The translations under genes and the position numbers were made by a program. From positions 1-64,000 of the forward strand of contig JBDTSP010000024.1 of NCBI GenBank assembly GCA_039931065.1: a stretch of DNA of 64,000 nt, in the 5' to 3' direction. The notes below the pieces were generated by a model. The model was not told the DNA's origin and ran no database searches. It saw only the letters and a list, made by a program, of their open reading frames with translations. The number at the start of each line of letters is the position of its first letter. The stretch's first letter is position 1. This DNA is from CADEED01 sp039931065. GTDB taxonomy: Bacteria; Pseudomonadota; Gammaproteobacteria; Steroidobacterales; Steroidobacteraceae. Of this stretch, positions 1 to 8,134 are shown one piece after another.

Positions 1-35
1 GAGTAATCCCGACTTTCCCCGCCTGACACCACTTT

Positions 36-311
36 CTAGATCAGCATGATCACGCCTTTCGCCGCTTGCAGGGCGTTCGCAAGGCCGACGATCTGTTCCT
101 TGCTCTGCGCGGTGATGGTGTAGGTGATCGACAGGAAATGCTGCTGGTTGCTCTCGCGTTCCTTGATCTGATCAGCGGTCAGATCGGGCGCGAACAGCCG
201 CACGATGGCGTCGATATCGGCGCGCGCCATTTCGCCACGGCGACCCACGACCTTTATGGGATACGCCACCGGAAACTTGAGCAGTTCTTCTGCGGGCGGT
301 TCGTCTACCAC
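36..311 (-). CDS. ybeD: YbeD-like DUF493 family protein
   Basis: A 91-residue protein of the DUF493/YbeD family, small alpha-beta proteins of unknown molecular role usually found between a dacA-type gene and lipB. The diagnostic part is the N-terminal ELLKFPVAYPIKVVG segment, which lines up with the ELLEFPTPFTYKVMG region of E. coli YbeD, followed by a beta-strand HFLSITYTI region. I placed the start at the GTG at 311, because the longer open frame runs deep into the aminotransferase gene and its extra residues are low-complexity Arg-rich shadow sequence. This start overlaps the stop of the upstream dat gene by 7 bases, which suggests translational coupling. It is the last gene of the cell-wall operon inside the window. 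Family assignment is confident; function is unknown. Confidence 0.85.
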   Translation of the reverse strand: MVDEPPAEELLKFPVAYPIKVVGRRGEMARADIDAIVRLFAPDLTADQIKERESNQQHFLSITYTITAQSKEQIVGLANALQAAKGVIMLI

Positions 312-1183
312 GGCTGGTCCGAAACCTCGCGTTTGTAAGCCTGGTAAGCGTCGAACAATGTGCGCCACACCGGTCCGGGCTTGCCGCTGCCGACGGGCTT
401 GCCATCGAGCGTCGAAATGGGCTGGACTTCGCGCGTCGCGGCGCCGATCAGGATCTCGTCCGCCCCTCGCAGCTCCGCTTCCGAAACCGGCGTCGATCGC
501 CATGGCACACCGGCCTTCACGGCCACCTCTTCGATGACGCCGCGCGTGGTGCCGGGCAACAGCTGCCAGGAATTCGGTGGCGTGCGCAGTTCGCCGCCGA
601 CGACCACGTGCACGCTCGATGCGCTGGCATCGGTCAAAAATCCATCGCGCAGCAGGATCGTCTCCGTCGCGTTCTCATCCACCGCCCGCTGGCGCAGCAA
701 CACATTGGCCAGCAGCGAAACGGACTTGATGTCGCAACGCGCCCAGCGCGTGTCGTCGGCGGTGACCGCCGGAAGGCCGTTTTCCTGCCAGCCCGCACGC
801 GCGCCAGGCCAGGGCGAAGCGAACGCAAACACGGTGCGCGGCACGTCGGGCAACGGCGCGTGGCTGCGGCCGAACTCGGCGCCGCGCGTCACCTGCACAT
901 ATATATAGAGGTCGGACCGGATGCCACCATTGCGTTCGATCAACTCGCGATACAGGTCGCGCCACGCCGCGCGCGCCAGCGGATCGTCCATGCGGATCTC
1001 TTTCAGGCTGCGCGTGAGGCGGTCGTGGTGCTGATCGAAACGGAACGGCCGCCCGCCATACACCGGCGTGACTTCGTACGCGCCATCGGAATACAGGAAG
1101 CCGCGATCGAGCGGCGAGATTCGCGCCTCCCGCAACGGCAGGAACTCACCGTTCAGGAAACAGATCGGCAGCGGTTCGCCCAT
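305..1183 (-). CDS. dat: D-amino-acid aminotransferase (class IV, PLP)
   Basis: A 292-residue fold-type IV PLP aminotransferase. The N-terminus has the family signature FLNGEFLPLREARISPLDRG followed by LYSDGAYEV, and the Schiff-base lysine is the K of CDIKSVSLLANVL near residue 153. D-alanine transaminases of this type interconvert D-Ala and D-Glu with their 2-oxo acids in the cytoplasm, so its place between dacA and ybeD fits supply or recycling of D-amino acids for peptidoglycan. It begins 4 bases after the dacA stop. Branched-chain aminotransferase and aminodeoxychorismate lyase share the fold; the Dat call rests on the N-terminal signature and the neighbourhood, so substrate is inferred. 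Confidence 0.85.
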   Translation of the reverse strand: MGEPLPICFLNGEFLPLREARISPLDRGFLYSDGAYEVTPVYGGRPFRFDQHHDRLTRSLKEIRMDDPLARAAWRDLYRELIERNGGIRSDLYIYVQVTRGAEFGRSHAPLPDVPRTVFAFASPWPGARAGWQENGLPAVTADDTRWARCDIKSVSLLANVLLRQRAVDENATETILLRDGFLTDASASSVHVVVGGELRTPPNSWQLLPGTTRGVIEEVAVKAGVPWRSTPVSEAELRGADEILIGAATREVQPISTLDGKPVGSGKPGPVWRTLFDAYQAYKREVSDQPW

Positions 1184-1187
1184 CTGT

Positions 1188-2324
1188 CTACCTCATCCAG
1201 AGGGAAATCCCGTCCACCATGCGCGTCCACCAGCCGCCTTCCGGCACCGCGGCCTGCGCCACCAACGGCACCCGCGCGATCACATCCTTGCCGTCGCTGA
1301 TGGTGAGCTCACCCAGGGCCTGGCCGGCCTTGATGGGCGCGATCACCGGTTCTTTCACCGTTGCCGTGGTCTTGAGCGATGCGGCGGAGCCGCGGCCGAT
1401 GGTCACCCACACATCATTCGCCGGAACGATGGTCACGCGATCGGTCTCGCCCTTGTAGACCTCGGGCTTGAGGATCACGTCGCCGGCGCCCTTGACCTTT
1501 ACCGTTTCGAAAAACGTGAAGCCATAGTTGAGCAGCGCCGCGCTCGCATCCTCGCGCGCCTTGAACGACTTGGTGCCGAGCACCACCGAGATCAGGCGTG
1601 TGTCGCCGCGCTTGGCCGAACTCGCCAGGCAATACCCCGCGCTTTCGGTGTGGCCCGTCTTGATGCCGTCGACCGACGGATCGCGGGCCAACAAGCCGTT
1701 GCGATTCTGCTGCTTGATGCCGCCGTACTCGAATTCGCGCTGGGAATACCACTTGTATTCTTCCGGGTAATCGCGAATCAGCACCCGCGACAGCGACGCG
1801 ATGTCGTGCGCGCTCATGTAGTGAGTGGGCCCGGGCCCGCCCCAGGCATTGTCGAAGTGGCTGTTCTTGAGTCCAAGCTCGGCCGCATAAGTGTTCATCA
1901 TCTGCACGAAGGCGTCTTCGGTCCCACCTATCTTCTCGGCCAGGGCGATGGTGGCATCATTGCCGGACTGCACGATCATGCCCTTGATCAGGATGTCGAC
2001 CGGAATCTGCGTGCCAACCTGCGCGAAAGTGCGTGACCCTTCGGCACGCCAGGCGTGTTCGCTGATCGTGACGTTGTCGGTGAGGCTCAGACGATTTTCG
2101 CGCAAGGCGCGAAAAACTCCGTAACCGGTCACGAGCTTGGTGATGCTGGCCGGCTCCATCTGCGCTTCGGGCTGGTCGGCAGCGAGCACGCGGCCGCTCT
2201 GGAAGTCGATGAGCACGTAGGCGCGGGCATCGATGGCGGGCGGCTTGGGAACGGGCACCGCAGCAAAGGCGGCGGAAGAGAGGGCACAACCAACGAGAGT
2301 CAAAATCAGCCGGGATGACGGCAT
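1188..2324 (-). CDS. dacA: D-alanyl-D-alanine carboxypeptidase (PBP5/6 type)
   Basis: A 378-residue low-molecular-weight penicillin-binding protein that removes the terminal D-Ala of peptidoglycan pentapeptides in the periplasm. All three serine-peptidase motifs are present: SITK at residues 60-63, SGN at 120-122 and KTG at 222-224. A signal peptide ends near the AAFAA sequence about residue 22. The C-terminal third is the beta-rich PBP5 domain, and the protein ends in a segment (WWTRMVDGISLWMR) typical of the amphipathic membrane anchor of this family. Length is normal. It follows rlpA with a 67-base gap and precedes dat by 4 bases. DacA and DacC cannot be separated by eye; dacA is used for the family. 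Confidence 0.93.
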   Translation of the reverse strand: MPSSRLILTLVGCALSSAAFAAVPVPKPPAIDARAYVLIDFQSGRVLAADQPEAQMEPASITKLVTGYGVFRALRENRLSLTDNVTISEHAWRAEGSRTFAQVGTQIPVDILIKGMIVQSGNDATIALAEKIGGTEDAFVQMMNTYAAELGLKNSHFDNAWGGPGPTHYMSAHDIASLSRVLIRDYPEEYKWYSQREFEYGGIKQQNRNGLLARDPSVDGIKTGHTESAGYCLASSAKRGDTRLISVVLGTKSFKAREDASAALLNYGFTFFETVKVKGAGDVILKPEVYKGETDRVTIVPANDVWVTIGRGSAASLKTTATVKEPVIAPIKAGQALGELTISDGKDVIARVPLVAQAAVPEGGWWTRMVDGISLWMR

Positions 2325-2391
2325 CGCGCGAGGCTCCGGGGCAACTGTCAGGGGCGCGATTGTACGCCCAAGCCTCAGGCTCCTGTGGCTG

Positions 2392-3300
2392 TCAGTCGGT
2401 CAGCAGTCGCGCATCGGCGACCCCGAGATCGCGCAGCCGATTCATGGCGAGGTCGAACTCCTCGACGCTCGCGATCGGGCCGACGCGCACCCGATGCAGC
2501 GCTTTGTCGTTGCGCGGGATTTCGTCGAGGCTCGCGAGTTCGATCCCCGCGGCCAGCAACATCTCGACGCGGCGCCGCGCATTTTCGTGGTCGGCGAACA
2601 CGCCGGCCTGGATGAACATCGCGGGAGCACCTGGCATCTTCACGGCCGGCGCGTTCACCACCGTCACCGGTGGCGGAACTGGCGGCGCGATCGGCAGCGA
2701 CGAGCCCGCGCCCGCCGGTGCCGGAGTTACTCCCGGCGTGAGCACGCGAACTTCAACGGGCGCCGTGCCCTGCAGCAGCATGTCGAGTTTGGCAGCGGCG
2801 GTGTAGGACAGGTCGATGATGCGATCGCCGACGAACGGTCCGCGATCGTTGATGCGCACGATCACCTTCTTGCCGTTGCGCAGGTTCGTGACCTCCGCGT
2901 ACGCCGGCAGTGGCAGCGTCTTGTGCGCGGCGGTCATCGCGTACATGTCGTACGGCTCGCCCATCGAGGTCGATGCGGCGTGAAAGCCGGGGCCGTACCA
3001 GGACGCAGTGCCACGCTCGACCCAACCCTGCGATGAAGCCATCACGTAGTAACGCTTGCCGAAAACTTCGTAGAACGGCGGATTGCCACGCGTCCCGCGC
3101 GCTTCGGCGCGCGGCACTGCATCGGGAATGTTGAGCACGTCGGGTGGCACCGATGGCACGGCCGAACCGGATGGAATGCTCGACGGAACACTGGCGCGCG
3201 GTTTTTCCGGATGGCGTCGTGTGAGGCTGCAGCCGCCAAGGCTGAGTGAAACGCAGACGACAAAGAGCGCGACGCAGCGGGATGCGGACGCGGAACGCAT
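2392..3300 (-). CDS. rlpA: RlpA-like lytic transglycosylase, SPOR domain lipoprotein
   Basis: A 302-residue exported protein. Residues 1-25 form a lipoprotein signal with the lipobox LGGC. The middle holds the RlpA double-psi beta-barrel (GTASWYGPGFHAASTSMGE..., VRINDRGPFVGDRIIDLS), including the catalytic-type Asp in NDRGPF. The C-terminal ~75 residues form a SPOR domain (FIQAGVFADHENARRR) that binds denuded glycan strands at the septum. In Pseudomonas the homologue cleaves such strands. The start is the ATG at 3300, which shares a base with the mltB stop (TGATG); an upstream TTG is less likely. A Pro/Ser-rich linker separates the signal from the barrel. Confidence 0.92.
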   Translation of the reverse strand: MRSASASRCVALFVVCVSLSLGGCSLTRRHPEKPRASVPSSIPSGSAVPSVPPDVLNIPDAVPRAEARGTRGNPPFYEVFGKRYYVMASSQGWVERGTASWYGPGFHAASTSMGEPYDMYAMTAAHKTLPLPAYAEVTNLRNGKKVIVRINDRGPFVGDRIIDLSYTAAAKLDMLLQGTAPVEVRVLTPGVTPAPAGAGSSLPIAPPVPPPVTVVNAPAVKMPGAPAMFIQAGVFADHENARRRVEMLLAAGIELASLDEIPRNDKALHRVRVGPIASVEEFDLAMNRLRDLGVADARLLTD

Positions 3301-4379
3301 CAACGCGCTGCGGTCTCTGCGGCAAGCCGATGAGCGGCGAGTTTGGTCGTCTTCCCGGTGGCCGGCTCGTTGGCCGCGGCGACGCGCCCGGCAATCGTGG
3401 TCGCCAGATCGTGCACGGCCATCGCATATCGGACGCTGCGGTTGTAACGCGTGATCACTTCGAAATTCTTGAAGCCGACGCGATACGAAGGGCCCGCCTG
3501 CTGCTCGGCGGGAATCAGCAGCACCGGTGTGGTCTGCGACTGGGCGGCGTTGTCGAAATCGACGCCTTTGGACTTGAGCCCCGCGATGGTTTCGTTGAGC
3601 GTGAGATTGCCCGGGTCGGCGGTGACCGGCGCATCCGGCTGCAACACGGCGTCGCTCAACACCGGGCCGTCGGCCACCCAGCCATGCGCCTTGAAGTAGT
3701 TAGCGACGCTGGCGATGATGTCGTCCCAGTCGGCGAACAGGTTGCGTTGCTTGTCGTTGCTGCCGTCGACGGCGTAACGGCGGTAACTCGACGGCATGAA
3801 CTGGCCTGCACCCATCGCGCCGGCGTAGGAACCGAGTGCGGTCAACGGGTCGACCTGCTCCTCGCGTGACAACGCGATGAACTGCTCGAGCTCGCCGCGG
3901 AAGAATTCCTGCCGCGGTGGATAGTCGAAAGCGAGGGTGGTGAGTGCATCGAGCACGCGGTACTTGCCGGTGATGCGGCCGTAAAAAGTTTCGACGCCGA
4001 TGATCGCGACCACGTACTCGGGCGCGACACCCGTGTCCTTGTACGCCTTGTCGAGACGTGCGCGATGTTCCTGCATGAACTGCGCGCCCTCCGAGATGCG
4101 CTGCTCGGTCATGAAGCGCGCGCGGTATTCGTACCAGGGCGAAACTTTTTCCGCGGGCTTGCTGATCAGCTCGAGGATCTTCGGCTGCGGCTCGGCCTTC
4201 GCGAGCAGCCGGTAAACGTCGAGCGGCTCCATTTTTTGCGACGCCGCAGTCTTCTCGACGAAGGCCTGGATTTCAGGCCGGTCGAGATCGAGACGGGTGC
4301 GGCCGGTGAACGAGCCGTCCGCCAGCGCGGAACCCGAAGAAAAAACAATGATTGCTGTCAGTGCAAGCGCATGGCGCAT
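3300..4379 (-). CDS. mltB: Membrane-bound lytic murein transglycosylase B
   Basis: A 359-residue SLT_2-family lytic transglycosylase. It cleaves the MurNAc-GlcNAc bond with formation of the 1,6-anhydro ring. The signal peptide is MRHALALTAIIVFSSGSALA. It has no lipobox Cys, so this looks like a soluble periplasmic form rather than a lipoprotein. The catalytic Glu lies in IIGVETFYGRITGKYRVLD, followed by the family block LGSYAGAMGAGQFMPSSYRRYA. The open frame extends far upstream through rodA, but the ATG at 4379 is the only start that gives a signal peptide, and it sits in a TGATG overlap with the rodA stop. Confidence 0.93.
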   Translation of the reverse strand: MRHALALTAIIVFSSGSALADGSFTGRTRLDLDRPEIQAFVEKTAASQKMEPLDVYRLLAKAEPQPKILELISKPAEKVSPWYEYRARFMTEQRISEGAQFMQEHRARLDKAYKDTGVAPEYVVAIIGVETFYGRITGKYRVLDALTTLAFDYPPRQEFFRGELEQFIALSREEQVDPLTALGSYAGAMGAGQFMPSSYRRYAVDGSNDKQRNLFADWDDIIASVANYFKAHGWVADGPVLSDAVLQPDAPVTADPGNLTLNETIAGLKSKGVDFDNAAQSQTTPVLLIPAEQQAGPSYRVGFKNFEVITRYNRSVRYAMAVHDLATTIAGRVAAANEPATGKTTKLAAHRLAAETAAR

Positions 4380-5524
4380 CACGAGGCAACGAGCTTCCGA
4401 TGCGAGTAGAGGGACATGAGGATACCGAAGCTCGCCAGCAGGGTCACCATCGATGTGCCGCCGTAACTGACCAGTGGTAGCGGAACGCCGACAACCGGTA
4501 ACAGGCCACTGACCATGCCTGTATTGATGAACACGTAGACGAAGAAGGTGAGCGCGATGCTGCCCGCGAGCAGCCGCGCGAAGGTGTCCTGCGTTTCGAC
4601 GGCGAGATACAACGCGCGTCCGACGACGAAGAGATAGAGCAGCAGCAGGATTGTCGCTCCCAGCAGACCGAGTTCCTCGCCCACCATCGCGAAGATGAAG
4701 TCGGTGGTTCGCTCGGGCAGGAACTCGAGCTGCCCCTGAGAACCGTTCAGCAGACCCTTGCCGAAAACCCCGCCCGAGCCGATCGCGATCTGCGACTGGA
4801 TGATGTGATAACCCGCGCCGAGCTTGTCGGCCTCGGGATCGAACAGCATGAAGACGCGCTGCTTCTGGTACTCGTACAGCACGTATTCCCAGGCCAGCCA
4901 GGCGGCGGTCGCGCCCGCGGCCGCCAGCGCGAAGATCACGCGGAACTGCAGGCCGGCCATGATGACGACCATCATGCCGCCGATCAGGATCAGGCCGCCC
5001 GTGCCCAGATCGGGCTGCAGGATCGTCAGGCCCGTGGGAACCAAGATGATGACGGCGAGCGTGACCAGCGAAGCGAAACTCGGCGGCAGGGGACGATCGT
5101 GCAGCCACCAGGCGCAGGTCATCGGCACGGCGAGTTTCATGATCTCGGACGGCTGGAACCGGAAGAAGCCGAGGCTCAGCCAGCGCTGCGCGCCTTTGCC
5201 GATATGGCCGGTGATATCCACCACGATCAGCAAGATGACGCCGATCACGAACAGGAACGGCGCGAGACGCCGCAGGAATGCGGGCTTCACCTGCGCCAGC
5301 ACGCACATCGCGGTGCCGCCCAGCGCGGCGCGGATTGCCGCGTCCGCCACGCGGTTCCAGCTCTGGCCGGACGCACTATAAAGAATGACGAAACCGTACA
5401 GCGTGATGAGGCCGAGCCCGACCAGCAGCGGACCGTCGAGTTTCAGCGCGCCGAGAATGCGGCCCGCGGCCGTGAAGGTGCGCTGGCTACGCGAGCCCGT
5501 TTCAATAGGTTCGTAGATTCCCAT
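4379..5524 (-). CDS. rodA: Rod-shape SEDS glycosyltransferase RodA
   Basis: A 381-residue polytopic SEDS-family protein, the peptidoglycan polymerase partner of PBP2 in lateral wall growth. About ten hydrophobic segments are visible. The SEDS signatures are LQPDLGTGGLILIGG, the catalytic-Asp loop region around PERTTDFIFAMVGEELGLLG, and VVGVPLPLVSYGGTSM near the C-terminus. A GTG at 5527 is possible, but the ATG at 5524 is better spaced from an AGGAG sequence about 7 bases upstream. It lies directly after mrdA, as in most rods, with the small ORF at 5524-5607 in between. Confidence 0.96.
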   Translation of the reverse strand: MGIYEPIETGSRSQRTFTAAGRILGALKLDGPLLVGLGLITLYGFVILYSASGQSWNRVADAAIRAALGGTAMCVLAQVKPAFLRRLAPFLFVIGVILLIVVDITGHIGKGAQRWLSLGFFRFQPSEIMKLAVPMTCAWWLHDRPLPPSFASLVTLAVIILVPTGLTILQPDLGTGGLILIGGMMVVIMAGLQFRVIFALAAAGATAAWLAWEYVLYEYQKQRVFMLFDPEADKLGAGYHIIQSQIAIGSGGVFGKGLLNGSQGQLEFLPERTTDFIFAMVGEELGLLGATILLLLYLFVVGRALYLAVETQDTFARLLAGSIALTFFVYVFINTGMVSGLLPVVGVPLPLVSYGGTSMVTLLASFGILMSLYSHRKLVAS

Positions 5525-5607
5525 CACTCGTCTCCTGACGCGGCTGGCAGCTCCGCCGAGCCGTCGGCCTCGATGACGGGCGGCACGATGACATCTTGGT
5601 GAATCAT
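5524..5607 (-). CDS. Possible 27-residue small protein between mrdA and rodA
   Basis: A short reading frame starting ATG ATT CAC and reading MIHQDVIVPPVIEADGSAEL followed by PAASGDE. It begins 4 bases after the mrdA stop, has a GAGGA sequence about 6 bases before its ATG, and ends in a TGATG overlap with the preferred rodA start. That geometry is what one expects of a coupled small gene filling the mrdA-rodA gap. The product is acidic, without a membrane segment or a recognisable domain. It could equally be a chance frame whose only job is to carry ribosomes to rodA. Nothing comparable is known to me at this position. Confidence 0.35.
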   Translation of the reverse strand: MIHQDVIVPPVIEADGSAELPAASGDE

Positions 5608-5611
5608 GAGG

Positions 5612-7645
5612 TCAGTCCTCGGCCTCGGTGCCCGGGGCGTCCTCTTTCGGAGGAGCCGCGGCGGCCGCGGCTGTGCCCTTGCCCGGAGTGAGCGGTCCGT
5701 AGCCCGGGCCCGGTGTCAGCGGCACCGTGCCCGGTGGCAACGGCACTTTGAGCTGGCCGTTGGCATCGAGCAGGTACGTGTCCATCACGTTGCGCGCGAT
5801 CGGCGATGCGATCGACGAACCGAAGCCGCCGTTCTCCACGATCACCGCGACGGCGATGCGCGGATGCTCGGCCGGCGCGAACGCGATGAACCACGAGTGG
5901 TCGCGCAAGCGATCGGACACGGTCTTCTGGTTGTCGAGGCTCTGGTTGCGCGCGACCGTGAATACCTGCGCGGTGCCGGTCTTGCCGGCAATCGTGTAGG
6001 TCATGTTCTTGCCGGCGAAGGCAGCGGCCGTGCCGTAGCGGAGTGTGCCGGCCATGCCTTCCGTGACGATCTGCCACTGCTCGGCGCTGACGTTCTTGAT
6101 CTCTTCGTTCTTCACGGCCGGGAAGCGCTTCACTTCACCCGTGGCCGGATCGCGCACGCCAATCACGAGGCGCGGCTTATAAGACGTGCCGCGATTCGCG
6201 ATGATCGACACGTAGTGTGCGAGCTGCAGTGGCGTGACGAGGAAGTAGCCCTGGCCGATCCCGAAGTTCACCGTTTCGCCGGGGAACCAGATCTGGTCCG
6301 CGGGGCGCTTGAATGTCTTGCGCTTCCATTCCTTTGACGGCAGCAGGCCCGGTTTCTCGCCGCTGATGTCGATACCGGTGAGGCTGCCGAAGCCGAACTG
6401 CCCGAGGAACTCGGCCATGTTATCCACGCCAATGTCGTTGGCGAGACCGTAGAAGTACACGTCGCATGATTTGGCGATGGCATGGCGCAGGTCCATCGCG
6501 CCATGACGGCCGGTTCGCCCTTCGCGGAAGGCGAGACTGCTTCCGGGCAGGCGCCAGATGCCCGGGCAGAACTTCGTCGCGTTGGGGTCGACGTCGTGGT
6601 ACACGAGCCCCGCGAGCGCAAGGCCCGGTTTGATGGTGGAGCCCGACGGATACTGCCCGCGCAACGCGCGATTGAGCAGCGGCACGTCGAGGTTTTCGCG
6701 CAGCGCGCCGTACTCCGCGCGCGTGAGGCCGCGCGTGAACGGATTGGGGTCGAAGCCGGGCGTCGATACGAGCGCGACGACGTCGCCGTTTTCCGGATCG
6801 ATCGCCACGACGGCGCCGCGCCGGCCGATGAGGCCCTGTTCCGCGACCAGCTCCGTGGGCAGGTCGATGCTCGTGATCACGTCGCGGCCGGCGACGGACT
6901 TCTTGACCGGCAGGTCAGCCTTGAGTGTGCCCTGCTTGTCGACCGATTTGCCCGCGGCGTTCACGAGGATCTGGCGCGAGCCGTCCGTGCCGTGCAGCTC
7001 CTCTTCATACGAGGCTTCGATGCCGAGCTTGCCGATCAGCGAGGTGCCCGCGTACTTGGAGAGTTGGTCCTCCTTCTCCAGCTTCTTCACGTCGGCTTCG
7101 CTGATGGCGGCCACGTAGCCGAGCGCGTGCACGGCGCGCTCGCCGTGCGGATACCACCGCGTGAGACGCGTCGCGATGTCGACGCCCGGGAATTCGAAGC
7201 GGTGCACGGCGAAGCGCGCGATCTCCTCGTCGGTGAGTCGCAGCCGGATCGGCACGCTCTCGAAGCTGCGGCGCGAACGCACGAGGCGCAGTGTGTCGTC
7301 GAGATCGTCCTCCTGCATCACGCCGATATCTACGAGGCCCTGGAGCGTCTTCTCGACGTCGGGAACGCGCTCGCGCACCAGCTCGAGCTGGAAGGCGGGG
7401 CGGTTCTCGGCGAGCACCTTGCCGTTGCGGTCGAGGATCAGGCCGCGCTGCGCCGGCAGCGGCTCGACGCGCACGCGATTGCCCTGAGAAAGCTCGGCGT
7501 AGTAGTCGTAGCGCATCACCTGCAGAACGACCAGCCGGCCGATCAGCACCGCCGTGAGGGTCACGATGACGATGGTGGCGATCAGCGCGCGCTGCTCGAA
7601 CAGCCGTTGTTCGGCCCAGTGATCCTTGATGCGCACCGTGCCCAT
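5612..7645 (-). CDS. mrdA: Penicillin-binding protein 2 (elongasome transpeptidase)
   Basis: A 677-residue class B PBP that crosslinks new side-wall peptidoglycan with RodA. A cytoplasmic tail and one membrane anchor (about residues 20-44) are followed by the pedestal domain (AQRGLILDRNGKVLAENRPA) and the transpeptidase domain. The active-site SxxK is S336-T-I-K339 and the KTG triad lies in IAGKTGTAQVF near residue 555. The last ~50 residues are Pro/Gly/Ala-rich and acidic, longer than in E. coli PBP2. It is read 9 bases after mreD. Confidence 0.96.
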   Translation of the reverse strand: MGTVRIKDHWAEQRLFEQRALIATIVIVTLTAVLIGRLVVLQVMRYDYYAELSQGNRVRVEPLPAQRGLILDRNGKVLAENRPAFQLELVRERVPDVEKTLQGLVDIGVMQEDDLDDTLRLVRSRRSFESVPIRLRLTDEEIARFAVHRFEFPGVDIATRLTRWYPHGERAVHALGYVAAISEADVKKLEKEDQLSKYAGTSLIGKLGIEASYEEELHGTDGSRQILVNAAGKSVDKQGTLKADLPVKKSVAGRDVITSIDLPTELVAEQGLIGRRGAVVAIDPENGDVVALVSTPGFDPNPFTRGLTRAEYGALRENLDVPLLNRALRGQYPSGSTIKPGLALAGLVYHDVDPNATKFCPGIWRLPGSSLAFREGRTGRHGAMDLRHAIAKSCDVYFYGLANDIGVDNMAEFLGQFGFGSLTGIDISGEKPGLLPSKEWKRKTFKRPADQIWFPGETVNFGIGQGYFLVTPLQLAHYVSIIANRGTSYKPRLVIGVRDPATGEVKRFPAVKNEEIKNVSAEQWQIVTEGMAGTLRYGTAAAFAGKNMTYTIAGKTGTAQVFTVARNQSLDNQKTVSDRLRDHSWFIAFAPAEHPRIAVAVIVENGGFGSSIASPIARNVMDTYLLDANGQLKVPLPPGTVPLTPGPGYGPLTPGKGTAAAAAAPPKEDAPGTEAED

Positions 7646-7654
7646 GGTGCCGTC

Positions 7655-8134
7655 CTAACTACGCGAGTGCGTGCGGCCCAGCAGCAGCGCGACGAACGGC
7701 CACAACATGGCGCCGATCATCGGCTGGATCCAGCGCCACGGCGTCGAGATCGCATGGCCGCTCCAGCCCTGGATGCCCCAGACGATGAACTCGTTGAGCG
7801 TCAGCACCGCGAACACGAACAGCGATTGCTGGACCAGGGTCTGGTTTCGCAAGCGCTGATGCAGGCTCATGGCGATGTACGCCACGGTGATGCAGGCCAG
7901 CGCGTTCTGCCCGAGCACGTTGGCTTTGAACACGTCGAACGCGAGTCCCGCGATGAACGGCGCGAAAATGCCACCAGCGTGCGGCGCGAAGATGCTCCAG
8001 TAGATGACCACCAGCGCGATGAACGACGGCCGCACGACCATGATCCATTCCGGCAGCGGCAACGTCTGCAGGATCAGGCCGATGAGCAGCGTGAAGGTCA
8101 CCGCCCAGCGAGGTTCGCGACGCGACATGTTCAT
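7655..8134 (-). CDS. mreD: Rod shape-determining membrane protein MreD
   Basis: A 159-residue integral membrane protein with about five hydrophobic segments, the normal MreD size. The family-typical WMVVRPSFIALVVIYWSIF segment and the late FIVWGIQGW segment are visible. MreD bridges MreC and the cytoplasmic MreB filaments in the elongasome. The ATG at 8134 overlaps the mreC stop by 4 bases (ATGA); a second in-frame ATG lies two codons in. Sequence conservation in MreD is low, so the call rests partly on its place between mreC and mrdA. Confidence 0.92.
   Translation of the reverse strand: MNMSRREPRWAVTFTLLIGLILQTLPLPEWIMVVRPSFIALVVIYWSIFAPHAGGIFAPFIAGLAFDVFKANVLGQNALACITVAYIAMSLHQRLRNQTLVQQSLFVFAVLTLNEFIVWGIQGWSGHAISTPWRWIQPMIGAMLWPFVALLLGRTHSRS

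Noticed and set aside
3300..5306. 668-codon frame spanning rodA and mltB
   Set aside because: The first half is the rodA region in the wrong phase; MltB with a signal peptide starts at 4379.
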